This document shows, one piece after another, positions 1 through 7,795 of a stretch of DNA of 21,249 nucleotides. Below the pieces are notes generated by a model that was given only the letters and a program-made list of their open reading frames with translations, ran no database searches and was not told the DNA's origin. How positions within the stretch are numbered: position 1 is the stretch's first letter; each line of letters opens with the position of its first letter. The stretch comes from Gaiellasilicea sp035575835 (GTDB taxonomy: Bacteria; Actinomycetota; Thermoleophilia; Gaiellales; Gaiellaceae): the NCBI GenBank assembly GCA_035575835.1, contig DATLXM010000035.1, positions 1 through 21,249 of the forward strand. Direction: 5' to 3'. Made by a program: the position numbers and the translations under genes.

Positions 1-154
1 CGTGCAAGCCGACGCGCGTTCCAAGCTCACGGGCGTCGAGAGGCGCCTCAGCCTCCTGGACGAGTTCGAGGATCCGCACACGGCTTGGGTCGCTCAGAGC
101 GCGGTGGAGTTCCGTACCGAGTTCAGCGGCTGCCTGGCTCCTCATTCTCGTCAC
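1..154 (-). CDS. SufR-like winged-helix transcriptional regulator (N-terminal part, cut by window edge)
   Basis: Reading the minus strand from a GTG at 154 (or the ATG at 145) gives about 50 residues of a helix-turn-helix protein before the window ends. The segment LHRALSDPSRVRILELVQ, followed by ..LDARELGTRVGLH, is the typical start of ArsR/SufR-type winged-helix repressors. The GTG at 154 has an AGGA seven bases upstream, which favours it over the internal ATG. The gene is divergent from sufB with a short A+T-rich gap, the usual place for a regulator of the suf operon. In actinobacteria and cyanobacteria SufR carries C-terminal cysteines that bind an Fe-S cluster, but that half lies outside the window, so a plain ArsR-family identity cannot be excluded. 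Confidence 0.6.
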   Translation of the reverse strand, partial: MTRMRSQAAAELGTELHRALSDPSRVRILELVQEAEAPLDARELGTRVGLH

Positions 155-288
155 GATCAGATCCTATCCACGCCGTGGATGTAAAACTGATAGTAATCGT
201 TTCTACTGTAAAAAACATGACAAAATGGACGACGGCGGGGGCTTCTGGGTCGGTGCCACTCCCCCGACCAGGTGGGAGGTGATTCGTA
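155..288. promoter_or_regulatory. Divergent promoter/operator region between regulator and sufB
   Basis: This 134-base gap contains an island at 181-223 that is far richer in A+T than anything nearby. It includes a repeated TGTAAAA (180-186 and 207-213) and a small inverted repeat AGTA/TACT (192-195 and 204-207). Such an island between a SufR-like gene and sufB is where promoters and a Fe-S-sensing operator would sit. I cannot assign a clean -35/-10 pair on either strand. Downstream, CGGGGG (236-241) can pair with CCCCCG (261-266), and CACTCCC (257-263) can alternatively pair with the ribosome-binding sequence at 274-281. Confidence 0.45.
274..282 (+). promoter_or_regulatory. Ribosome binding site of sufB
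   Basis: GGGAGGTGA ends six bases before the GTG at 289. It is a near-full Shine-Dalgarno match and fixes the sufB start. It contrasts with the many apparently leaderless starts elsewhere in the window. Confidence 0.8.
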
Positions 289-1710
289 GTGGCGACGACC
301 GAGAGCGAAGTCGTCAAGCAGATCCGCGAGGAGTACGCGTACGGCTTTTCCAACTCGGACGAGGCGGAGAACTACTTCTTCAAGTCGGGCCGCGGCCTCT
401 CGCACGAGGTCGTCGAGGCGATCGCGGAGCACAAGAAGGAGCCGGACTGGATGCGCAAGTTCCGGCACAAGTCGCTCGATTACTTCCTGGCGCGCCCGCT
501 TCCGACGTGGGGCGGCAACGTCGCCGAGATCGACTTCGACAACATCTACTACTACATCAAGCCGACCGAGAAGCAGGTCTCGAAGTGGGAGGACCTGCCG
601 GCCGACATCCTCGACACCTGGGACAAGCTCGGCATCCCGGAAGCCGAGAAGAAGTACCTCGCCGGGGTCGGTGCCCAGTACGAGTCGGAGGTCGTCTACC
701 ACAAGCTCCAGGCCGACCTCGAGGACAAGGGCGTCATCTTCCTCGACATGGACTCGGCGCTCCGCGACCACGAGGACGTCGTCAAGCAGTACATGGGGAC
801 GATCATCCCGCAGAACGACAACAAGTTCGCAGCGCTGAACTCGGCCGTCTGGTCGGGCGGGTCGTTCATCTACGTGCCTCCGGGCGTCAAGATCGAGCTC
901 CCGCTCCAGGCCTACTTCCGGATCAACGCGGAGAACATGGGCCAGTTCGAGCGGACGCTGATCATCGTCGACGAGGACGCCTACGTGCACTACGTCGAGG
1001 GGTGCACCGCGCCGATCTACTCGTCCGACTCGCTGCACTCGGCGGTCGTCGAGATCATCGTCAAGCCGCGCGGGCGCTGCCGCTACACGACGATCCAGAA
1101 CTGGTCGAACAATGTCTTCAACCTCGTCACCAAGCGCGCCGTGGCCTACGAGGACGCGACGATGGAGTGGGTCGACGGGAACCTCGGCTCGAAGCTGACG
1201 ATGAAGTACCCGGCGATCTGGCTGATGGGGGAGCGCGCGCACGGCGAGGTGCTCTCGATCGCGTTCGCCGGCAAGGGCCAGCACCAGGACGCGGGCGGCA
1301 AGGTCGTCCACGTCGCGCCCAAGACCACGTCGGTGATCACGTCGAAGTCGATCTCGAAGAACGGCGGCCGCGCCGGCTACCGCGGGCTGCTCGAGGTCGC
1401 GAAGGGGGCCGTCGGAGCGAAGTCGAAGGTCGTCTGTGACGCGCTGATCCTCGACGACGAGTCGCGCTCCGACACGTACCCGTACATCCGCGTCGACGAG
1501 AACGACGTCGACCTCGGTCACGAGGCGACGGTCTCCAAGATCGGCGAGGAGCAGCTCTTCTATCTGATGAGCCGCGGGCTCTCCGAGGCGGAGGCGAGCG
1601 CGATGATCGTGTCCGGCTTCGTCGAGCCGATCACCAAGGAGCTCCCGCTCGAGTACGCCGTCGAGATGAACCGGCTGATCCAGCTGCAAATGGAGGGTTC
1701 CGTTGGCTAG
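289..1710 (+). CDS. sufB: Fe-S cluster assembly scaffold protein SufB
   Basis: This 473-residue protein is full length for SufB, a cytosolic scaffold subunit of the SufBCD complex on which Fe-S clusters are built. The C-terminal half holds the beta-helix core and the diagnostic segments ENMGQFERTLI, YVEGCTAP, and GHEATVSKIGEEQLFYLMSRG. Cys239 in EGCTAP corresponds to the sulfur-accepting cysteine of E. coli SufB (C254). His411-Glu412 match the conserved HE pair. The second E. coli cysteine (C405) position reads SRSDTYPY, without Cys, as I recall for actinobacterial SufB. No intein interrupts the EGCTAP site, a known insertion point in mycobacteria. It starts at GTG behind a strong ribosome-binding site and overlaps the next gene by 8 bases, so it heads an operon with the VOC genes and sufD. 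Confidence 0.96.
   Translation: MATTESEVVKQIREEYAYGFSNSDEAENYFFKSGRGLSHEVVEAIAEHKKEPDWMRKFRHKSLDYFLARPLPTWGGNVAEIDFDNIYYYIKPTEKQVSKWEDLPADILDTWDKLGIPEAEKKYLAGVGAQYESEVVYHKLQADLEDKGVIFLDMDSALRDHEDVVKQYMGTIIPQNDNKFAALNSAVWSGGSFIYVPPGVKIELPLQAYFRINAENMGQFERTLIIVDEDAYVHYVEGCTAPIYSSDSLHSAVVEIIVKPRGRCRYTTIQNWSNNVFNLVTKRAVAYEDATMEWVDGNLGSKLTMKYPAIWLMGERAHGEVLSIAFAGKGQHQDAGGKVVHVAPKTTSVITSKSISKNGGRAGYRGLLEVAKGAVGAKSKVVCDALILDDESRSDTYPYIRVDENDVDLGHEATVSKIGEEQLFYLMSRGLSEAEASAMIVSGFVEPITKELPLEYAVEMNRLIQLQMEGSVG
1692..1697 (+). promoter_or_regulatory. Ribosome binding site for first VOC gene, inside sufB
   Basis: GGAGGG lies within the last codons of sufB, five bases before the TTG at 1703. It supports the unusual TTG start and the 8-base overlap with sufB. 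Confidence 0.7.
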
Positions 1711-2074
1711 CCCGGTGACGGGCCTCGACTTCGTAGCCGTTCCGTCCACCGACTGGAAGCGATCGCGGGGCTTCTACGTCGACACTCTGGGGCTCCGGCC
1801 CGACGCCACCGGCGACGCGGAGTTCTGGGTCGGCGAAACGTGCTGCGGGATCTACGAGCCGACCACGTTCGGAATGGACTTCGCGCCGCAGACGACCGCA
1901 CATCTCGCGTTGCACGTCGAGGACATGGCCGCGGCGCGCTCCGAGCTCGAGGCGAAGGGCGTCGAGTTCGTCGGCGAGACCTTCGACACGGGCGTCTGTT
2001 ACATGGCGTTCTTCCACGATCCCGACGGCAACGCGCTCATGCTCCACCATCGCTACCAACCGCGCGAGACGTGA
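1703..2074 (+). CDS. VOC (glyoxalase/dioxygenase superfamily) protein 1 of 3
   Basis: This is a 123-residue, single-module vicinal-oxygen-chelate protein with two betaalphabetabetabeta units. It opens with DFVAVPSTDWKRSRGFYVDTLGL and closes with DTGVCYMAFFHDPDGNALMLHHRY. The closing DPDGN signature is typical of the superfamily, but the usual metal-ligand Glu after it is Met, so a classical metal-dependent glyoxalase reaction is doubtful. Cys99 in GVCYMAFF is shared with the next two paralogs. The TTG start is supported by its ribosome-binding site and overlaps sufB. The substrate is unknown. Its position between sufB and sufD, translationally coupled, suggests a role linked to Fe-S assembly or cellular redox, which is inference. 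Confidence 0.85.
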   Translation: MASPVTGLDFVAVPSTDWKRSRGFYVDTLGLRPDATGDAEFWVGETCCGIYEPTTFGMDFAPQTTAHLALHVEDMAAARSELEAKGVEFVGETFDTGVCYMAFFHDPDGNALMLHHRYQPRET

Positions 2075-2448
2075 TCACCGTCGAGCGGACGGACTTCGTG
2101 TCCGTGCCGGTCCAGGACATGGCCCGAGCGAAGCAGTTCTACGGCGAGACGCTTGGCCTGCCGCTCGTCAGCGGCGACGACGCCTGGCCCGAGTACCAGC
2201 TGGGCGAGAACGTCAGCCTCTATCTGATCGATCCGACGAACGTGGGCCAGACCTTCACGGCGCCGCACTCCTCGCAGATCGCGCTGCGCGTCCCGGACGT
2301 CGCGGCTGCGCGGACCGAGCTCGAGGGGGCCGGGGTCGAGTTCGCCGCCGAGACTCTCGACACCGGCGTCTGCCACATGGCCTTCTTCGCAGATCCCGAC
2401 GGGAACGCGCTGATGCTCCACCGCCGGTACGCCCCCGTGGAGGCCTGA
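2071..2448 (+). CDS. VOC superfamily protein 2 of 3
   Basis: This is a 125-residue paralog of its neighbours. DFVSVPVQDMARAKQFYGETLGL is at the N terminus, IALRVPDVAAARTELEGAGVEF in the middle and DTGVCHMAFFADPDGNALMLHRRY at the C terminus. The GTG at 2071 overlaps the preceding stop by 4 bases (GTGA), so I prefer it to a start far upstream in the same frame. The middle strand has Arg where VOC1 has His (LALHVEDM), and the glutamate ligand after DPDGN is Met again, so the canonical metal site looks incomplete. Cys101 is the cysteine common to all three. The specific activity is unknown. Confidence 0.85.
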   Translation: MITVERTDFVSVPVQDMARAKQFYGETLGLPLVSGDDAWPEYQLGENVSLYLIDPTNVGQTFTAPHSSQIALRVPDVAAARTELEGAGVEFAAETLDTGVCHMAFFADPDGNALMLHRRYAPVEA

Positions 2449-2450
2449 GA

Positions 2451-2828
2451 GTGGACGTCCAGAAGGTCGACTTCGTCCTGATCCCCTCGCGGGATCCCGC
2501 GGTGACGAAGCGCTTCTACGGGGAGACACTCGGCCTGCGACCCGACGAGCACGCGCACGGCGACGCGTGGTTCGAGTTCTGGGCGGGTGAGACCTGCCTC
2601 GGATTCTTCGTCCCGGAGTCGATGGGACGCGAGTTCGCGCCGACGAAGAACGGCCCGATCGCGCTGCGCGTCCCCGATGTCGCCGCCGCCCGCGCCGAGC
2701 TGGAGGCGAACGGCGTCGAGTTCGCCGCCGAGACGATCGACAGCGGCGTCTGCACCATGGCCTTCTTCACCGATCCCGACGGAAACGACCTGATGCTGCA
2801 CAACCGGTATGCCCCGCATGCGCACTGA
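2451..2828 (+). CDS. VOC superfamily protein 3 of 3
   Basis: The third tandem VOC protein (125 residues) starts at GTG two bases after the stop of the second. It shares the segments FYGETLGLRP, IALRVPDVAAARAELEANGV, and DSGVCTMAFFTDPDGNDLMLHNRY with its neighbours, so the trio arose by duplication. It also carries GETCLGFF, like VOC1 (GETCCGIY) but unlike VOC2 (GENVSLYL). As in the other two, the last metal-ligand position is Met. Its 3' end overlaps sufD by 20 bases. It could act as a heterodimer with a sibling, as single-module VOC proteins pair to complete an active site. The substrate is unknown. Confidence 0.85.
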   Translation: MDVQKVDFVLIPSRDPAVTKRFYGETLGLRPDEHAHGDAWFEFWAGETCLGFFVPESMGREFAPTKNGPIALRVPDVAAARAELEANGVEFAAETIDSGVCTMAFFTDPDGNDLMLHNRYAPHAH

Positions 2829-3981
2829 GGCGCGCGCGGCCTACGAGGCTCTTCCGATGCCGTCCAGCTCGGACGAGTCGTGGCGGTTCACCAGCCTGAA
2901 GGGCTTCGATCCCGAGGCTTTCTCGGCGAACGGAGCGACGGAGATCGCCACCGCGAGCGGGATGCTCGAGCTCGAGGCGGCCGGGATCGTCCGCGTCTCC
3001 GAGGCCGGGATCGAGATCGAGCGCGCTCCGGACGGGATTCGCTTCGAGAAGCTCGCCGACCACCCGCTCCTCGGAGAGCTCGTCGGCTCGGACGAGAAAT
3101 TCGCCGCGCACAACGCGGCGATGTGGGAGAACGGGCTGCTCGTGCACGTCCCCAAGGGCGTGACGCTCGAGCAGCCGCTGTACGTCCGGATCGTCAACTC
3201 GGTCGAGGGCGGCTCGCTCTTCTGGCGCCTGCTCATCGTCGCCGAGCCGGAGAGCTCGTTCACGGTGATCGAGGAGTACGTCTCCACCGAGCCGGCGCTG
3301 TCTGGCTACCTGAACGCGGCGGTCGAGATCTTCGTCGAGCAGGGCGCGAAGGTGGAGTACGTCTCCGTCCAGTCGACCTCGACGGAGACCTGGCACTTCG
3401 GCACCCACCACGCGCGGGTCGGGCGCGACGCCGAGCTCGATTGGGTCGCCGGCGGCTTCGGCTCGAAGAAGGGGAAGATCCGGATCCAGAACGACCTCGC
3501 CGGCCCCGGCGCGACCTCGCGGGTCACGGGCGCCTACTTCGCGGACGGCGACCAGCACCTCGACTACGACACCTTCCAGGAGCACATCGCCCCGAACACG
3601 ACGAGCGACTTCGCCTTCAAGGGCGCGCTTCGCGACTCGTCGAGCGCGGTGTGGCGCGGGATGATCCGCGTCGAGAAGGACGCGCAGAAGACGAACGCCT
3701 ACCAGGAGAACCGGAATCTCCTCCTCTCGAAGACCGCGCACGCCGACTCGATTCCCGGCCTCGAGATTCTCGCGAACGACGTCCGCTGCACCCACGGCGC
3801 CACGCTCGGCCAGGTCGACCGCGAGCAGCTCTTCTACCTGATGGCCCGCGGCCTGTCTCGTCAGGAAGCCGAGCGCCTGATCGTCAGAGGCTTCTTCCAG
3901 GACGTGCTCGACCGGATCGAGCTGGAGCCCGTGCGCGAAGCGCTCGGCGCCGCGCTCGAAGCCCGCATCCCGCAGGCCTAG
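2809..3981 (+). CDS. sufD: Fe-S cluster assembly protein SufD
   Basis: This 390-residue protein is SufD, the SufB paralog that completes the scaffold heterodimer. It has a short alpha-helical N-terminal region, a beta-helix core (HNAAMWENGLLVHVPKGVTLEQPLYV, then repeated strands) and the C-terminal signature CTHGATLGQVDREQLFYLMARGLS. His329 matches the SufD histidine (E. coli H360) proposed to help place the cluster at the SufB-SufD interface. The ATG at 2809 overlaps VOC3 by 20 bases; a second ATG at 2818 is possible. No ribosome-binding site is obvious, so translational coupling is likely. No sufC follows: the next gene is an unrelated secreted enzyme. Confidence 0.95.
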   Translation: MPRMRTEARAAYEALPMPSSSDESWRFTSLKGFDPEAFSANGATEIATASGMLELEAAGIVRVSEAGIEIERAPDGIRFEKLADHPLLGELVGSDEKFAAHNAAMWENGLLVHVPKGVTLEQPLYVRIVNSVEGGSLFWRLLIVAEPESSFTVIEEYVSTEPALSGYLNAAVEIFVEQGAKVEYVSVQSTSTETWHFGTHHARVGRDAELDWVAGGFGSKKGKIRIQNDLAGPGATSRVTGAYFADGDQHLDYDTFQEHIAPNTTSDFAFKGALRDSSSAVWRGMIRVEKDAQKTNAYQENRNLLLSKTAHADSIPGLEILANDVRCTHGATLGQVDREQLFYLMARGLSRQEAERLIVRGFFQDVLDRIELEPVREALGAALEARIPQA

Positions 3982-4028
3982 CGCGGCACCGCTGGCGCCC
4001 GCCGCCTGACCGCGGTATCACTACCCCC

Positions 4029-7000
4029 GTGGGAGGGGCGCAACAGGGGGTCGGCGCGCGCGGGCTGCTAGCAGTGGCGATCGCGATCGGTGTCGCCGGG
4101 GTCGCGGGCGTCCGAGCCGAGACGGCTCCGTCGAAGACCTCCACCTGCTCGCCACCACGCGGCACGGCCGCTCACAACCAGAGCGTGATCCGCGCGTTGC
4201 GCACGCGCCACGACGTCTGGGGGAACCGATTGATCGCTGCCCCCGACGGGCCGAGTTACGAGGCGGCTCGCCGGTTGCTCCCGCCGCTTCTCTTCGCTCG
4301 GGCTCCAGGGAAGCGGTCGCTGACCGAGTCCGGCGTCTACTACCTCCCGTTCGGGCAGCCGCTCGACGCGCGCGGGGCCGGGTCGATCGCGCTGCACGTC
4401 GCCGACGGGAGCCAGGTCATCGCAGACCGCGTCGGCGGGCGGCGCGTGACGATTCTCGTCGGGGCGAAGGGCGGCGAGCGCTACGGCTCGTGTCTCGAGC
4501 GGCTCGGGCAGGCCCGGCTCGCGGACGGCTACCAGCCCGTCCTGACCACGACGTACACCGACGCGGCCCGCGTTCGCTACCGGCAGGAGTCGTTCGCCGC
4601 GCAAGTGCCCGAGACCGGCTCACTCGTCAGCTTCGTCCGGCTCGACGTCGACGCCACCCGCGCCGCGACGAAGACGGTGCTGATCCGGGTGAAGCCGTCG
4701 GTGAGGGCGCTCCGCAAGGTGCTCACGTACTCGCCGCACGGAGCCGTGAAGAACTCGGTGCTGAGCTATCGGGTCAAGCGAGGCGCGCGGACGACGATCT
4801 ACCTCGCCTGGCACAACTACCCCGGCCGGCGCACGGTCAAGGTCGACGCGGCCCGGTACGAGAGCGCGCGCGGCGCGGTCCGTGCCTACTGGGGCAAGCG
4901 CCTTCAGGAGGGGACGCAGATCTCCGTCCCGGAGTCGCGAGTCAACAACGCCTACCGCAACCTCCTGGTCCAGAACCTGCTCCTCACCTACCGCTACAGC
5001 GTCGGCAACCCCTATGAACAGTTCTCGTTCCCCGAGAGCGTCGACGTGGCCGAGGTGATGGGAGAGCTCGGCTACGCGGGCGTCTCCCGCTCGATCCTGC
5101 GCACGTCGCTGACGCGGAAGGACGAGCCGTATCCGAACTGGAAGAGGGGCAAGCGGCTCGTCGGCTCCGCCCTCCACTACCGCCTCACCCGCGATCGCGC
5201 GTACATCGACGCGGCGACACCGGTGCTCGGCCGCTACGTGGACGAGCTCGGCCGCCAGATCGGCGCGAGCGAGACGGGGCTGCTCGGGCGCGAGCGCTAC
5301 TCCTCGGACATCCCGGACGACGTCCTCGGCCTCCACTCCCAGGCGACGGTGTGGCAGGGGCTCCACGCGATGAGCCGGGTCTGGGCCGAGACGGGGCAAC
5401 CCGCGCTCGCCCGCCGCTCCGAGGCGCTCGCGGTCCGGCTCGAGGCCGGCCTCCGGAAGGCGGTGGGCGCCTCGCAGCGCCGGCTCCCGGACGGGTCGCT
5501 CTTCATCCCGGCCAAGCTCCTCGACGGTGAGCCCGCCTACGACTCGCTGACCCAGGCGAAACTCGGGAGCTACTGGAACCTCGTGATGCCCTACGCGCTC
5601 GCCTCCGGGCTCTTCCCGCCGGGTGGCCCACAGGCAGACGGGTCGCTCAGCTACATGCTCCGCCACGGTTCGCGCCTGCTCGGCGTCGTGCGGGCCGGGG
5701 CGTATGCGCTCTACGAGGATCCGGTCTTCCCGACCTCGGGCACCGACCAGGTGTACGGGATCAACGTCGCCCGCTTCCTCGCCGACAACGACGTCTCCGA
5801 TCAGCTCGTGCTCAGCCTCTACGGCTCGCTCGGGACGGCGATGACGCCGAACACCTTCGTCTCCGGCGAGGCAGCGAGCGTCGCCCCGCTCGGCCGCAGC
5901 CGCTACCGCTCGATGTACCTGCCTCCGAACAACGCGAGCAACGCGGCGTTCCTCGAGACCCTCAGGTCGCTCCTCGTCCACGAGCGCCGGGATGCCGTGG
6001 GCGCCCCCGTCGGGCTCGAGCTCGCCTTCGCGACGCCGCGGCCCTGGCTCCGCGCGGGACGGAAGATTTCCGTCCGCCGTGCGCACACGAGCTTCGGACC
6101 GGTCTCGTACGCGCTCGAGGCGCGCACCGACACGATCCTCGCGACGGTCGACGTTCCTGCCCGGCCGGCGCCGGAGTCGCTGAAGCTGCGGTTGCGGCTC
6201 CCACGCGGGCAACGGATCGAGTCCGTGACGATCGGCGGCAAGCCGGTTGAAGCCGCGACCGGCGAGACGGTCGACCTGAGCGGACTTCGCGGCCGGGTCG
6301 AGGTGGTCGTCCGCTACGGGAGCCGCCGGCCGACCACGGCGGCCGGGGTGACCGCCGTCAAGCGCTGGCGCATCCGCTACGTCGCCCACGACGGGCGCCC
6401 GAATCACGCGACCCTGGTCCTGCCCTCCTGGTACGGCCCGGCGGCAAACCCGCCGCTGCCGCTGATCATCTCGCCGCACGGCCGCGGTCAGAGCGGGCGC
6501 TCGAACTCGATCCTCTGGGGAAACCTGCCCGGTCGCGGCTCGTTCGCCGTCGTCAATCCGGACGCCCGCGGCAGGCGGGTCGCAGCCCACTCCTGGGGGT
6601 ATGCGGGGCAGGTCGCCGACCTCGCCCGGATGCCGGAGATCCTGCGCACGACGCTGCCGTGGCTGCGGATCGACCGCAAGAAGATCTTCGCCTTCGGCGG
6701 CAGCATGGGCGGGCAGGAGACGCTCCTGCTGGTCGCGCGCCATCCGAAGCTGCTCGCCGGGGCAGCCGCCTTCTCGTCCGTGACCGACCTGGCGCTCCAG
6801 TACCGCAACTTCACGCGCCTACGCTGCAACGACGCCTGCCGCACGCTGCTCGGCAAGCAGTTCGGATCGAGCCTGCGCGCGCTCGCGCGCCGCGAGATCG
6901 GCGGCGGCCCGCGCACCTCGCCCGGCGCGTTCGCGGCTCGCAGCCCGTATACGTACGCCCGCGCGATCGCCCGCTCCTGCGTGCCGCTGCAGCTCTGGTG

Positions 7001-7250
7001 GAGCGTCTCCGATCAGATCGTCGTCGACCAGCAATCGCAGACCGGGAAGTTCTTCTGGGAGTTGCGCCGGCAGAATCCCGGTGCGGCCGTCGATGCGTTC
7101 GTCGGCTTCTGGATCCATTCGGCGGAGATGCGCGCCCGCACCGGGCTGCCGCTCGCCCTCTCGAACTTCGGGCTCCTACCAGGCTCGCGCGCCTGGGTGA
7201 GCGTCAGGCACATCCGGCCTCAGCCGGGCACCAAGTGCGCCCGCCCTTAG
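4029..7250 (+). CDS. Secreted fusion of six-hairpin glycosidase-like region and alpha/beta-hydrolase (esterase) domain
   Basis: The 1073-residue product starts at GTG 4029 and has a Sec-type signal: hydrophobic LLAVAIAIGVAGVAGV around residues 13-28, with likely cleavage at VRA-ET. Residues about 300-640 are rich in helical pairs and resemble alpha/alpha six-hairpin glycosidases (for example DDVLGLHSQATVWQGL, SYWNLVMPYALASGLFPPGG, TSGTDQVYGIN). A beta-rich linker follows. From about residue 777 an alpha/beta-hydrolase of the prolyl-oligopeptidase/PHB-depolymerase/feruloyl-esterase type begins, with SPHGRG, the nucleophile elbow FGGSMGG (Ser892), and likely Asp995 and His1030. A long open frame continues upstream through sufD, but that part is a shadow. 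A cell-exported enzyme that both deacylates and cleaves a polysaccharide is a reasonable inference; the substrate is not recognisable. A TATCACT box sits just upstream. Confidence 0.8.
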   Translation: MGGAQQGVGARGLLAVAIAIGVAGVAGVRAETAPSKTSTCSPPRGTAAHNQSVIRALRTRHDVWGNRLIAAPDGPSYEAARRLLPPLLFARAPGKRSLTESGVYYLPFGQPLDARGAGSIALHVADGSQVIADRVGGRRVTILVGAKGGERYGSCLERLGQARLADGYQPVLTTTYTDAARVRYRQESFAAQVPETGSLVSFVRLDVDATRAATKTVLIRVKPSVRALRKVLTYSPHGAVKNSVLSYRVKRGARTTIYLAWHNYPGRRTVKVDAARYESARGAVRAYWGKRLQEGTQISVPESRVNNAYRNLLVQNLLLTYRYSVGNPYEQFSFPESVDVAEVMGELGYAGVSRSILRTSLTRKDEPYPNWKRGKRLVGSALHYRLTRDRAYIDAATPVLGRYVDELGRQIGASETGLLGRERYSSDIPDDVLGLHSQATVWQGLHAMSRVWAETGQPALARRSEALAVRLEAGLRKAVGASQRRLPDGSLFIPAKLLDGEPAYDSLTQAKLGSYWNLVMPYALASGLFPPGGPQADGSLSYMLRHGSRLLGVVRAGAYALYEDPVFPTSGTDQVYGINVARFLADNDVSDQLVLSLYGSLGTAMTPNTFVSGEAASVAPLGRSRYRSMYLPPNNASNAAFLETLRSLLVHERRDAVGAPVGLELAFATPRPWLRAGRKISVRRAHTSFGPVSYALEARTDTILATVDVPARPAPESLKLRLRLPRGQRIESVTIGGKPVEAATGETVDLSGLRGRVEVVVRYGSRRPTTAAGVTAVKRWRIRYVAHDGRPNHATLVLPSWYGPAANPPLPLIISPHGRGQSGRSNSILWGNLPGRGSFAVVNPDARGRRVAAHSWGYAGQVADLARMPEILRTTLPWLRIDRKKIFAFGGSMGGQETLLLVARHPKLLAGAAAFSSVTDLALQYRNFTRLRCNDACRTLLGKQFGSSLRALARREIGGGPRTSPGAFAARSPYTYARAIARSCVPLQLWWSVSDQIVVDQQSQTGKFFWELRRQNPGAAVDAFVGFWIHSAEMRARTGLPLALSNFGLLPGSRAWVSVRHIRPQPGTKCARP

Positions 7251-7795
7251 CTCGCGACCGGTTTCGCGATCCGGTAGAAGAACGGGCCGAGCCCCGCCTG
7301 ACTGATCGAGAGCATCAGGGCGAGGTGCTCCTCTAGCGGGGCGCGCCTGGGTCAGATCGCCGGCCGACACAGGGTCGTAGCCGGCGTCGCGAATCAGCTG
7401 CTCGTCACCTCGCGCGCGTCGTCGTCCGCGGCGTAGAGGTTGCCCGGCGGCGTCGGCTCGGCGTCGATCCTGTCGTAGACGTTCGCGAAGTTGAGGTTGA
7501 ACGACTTCGCCGTCGGGCCGCCGACGATCGACTTCACCTGGTGGGCGTTCGACTCGAACGACTCGTCCCGACCGCGAAAGGCGTTCGTCGCGTCGATCGT
7601 GGTCTTGCCCCTGGTTCCACTCACTCATCCCAGCGCTTCGGAGATGGCGGCCGACGGCACCGCGACGAGGAGCACATCCGCGTCCGTTGCGTCGCCGCCG
7701 TCCTTGCCGAGCTCGGTCACCTCGTGCCCGGATCGGCGCCAGCGCTCCGCGAGCCCACCGCCGACATTGCCCCTCCCGATCACCGTGATCTTCAC
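7247..7795 (-). pseudogene. Decayed F420-type NADP-dependent oxidoreductase (NpdG-like Rossmann protein)
   Basis: Read from GTG 7795, the minus strand encodes KITVIGRGNVGGGLAERW, a dinucleotide-binding start, then VLLVAVPSAAISEALG. An in-frame TGA at 7627-7625 interrupts it. The same frame resumes with SGTRGKTTIDATNAFRGRDE and KSFNLNFANVYDRI. Near 7404-7406 the homologous reading shifts frame (EQLIRDAGYDPVSAGDLTQAR), and near 7336-7345 it shifts back to give LEEHLALMLSISQAGLGPFF and YRIAKPVAS before a TAA. The two shifts compensate, so the ancestral gene had about 183 codons. The family reduces or uses NADP/F420-type cofactors. The start overlaps the upstream gene by 4 bases (GTGA), showing it once belonged to that operon. 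Its stop overlaps the convergent fusion gene's stop. Sequencing error could explain part of the damage. Confidence 0.75.

Noticed and set aside
1003..1005. Intein at the SufB EGCTAP cysteine
   Set aside because: The SufB frame is normal length with no inserted splicing domain.
157..1749. Long open frames opposite sufB (157-1749), opposite the fusion gene (4620-6743) and opposite the DUF4015/dcd region (19026-20867)
   Set aside because: They are Arg/Asp/Leu-rich shadows produced by high G+C codon use, with no family motifs, and lie over clear genes.
2880..4028. A 5' extension of the fusion gene through sufD
   Set aside because: It is the other frame of sufD; the signal peptide and GTG at 4029 mark the real start.
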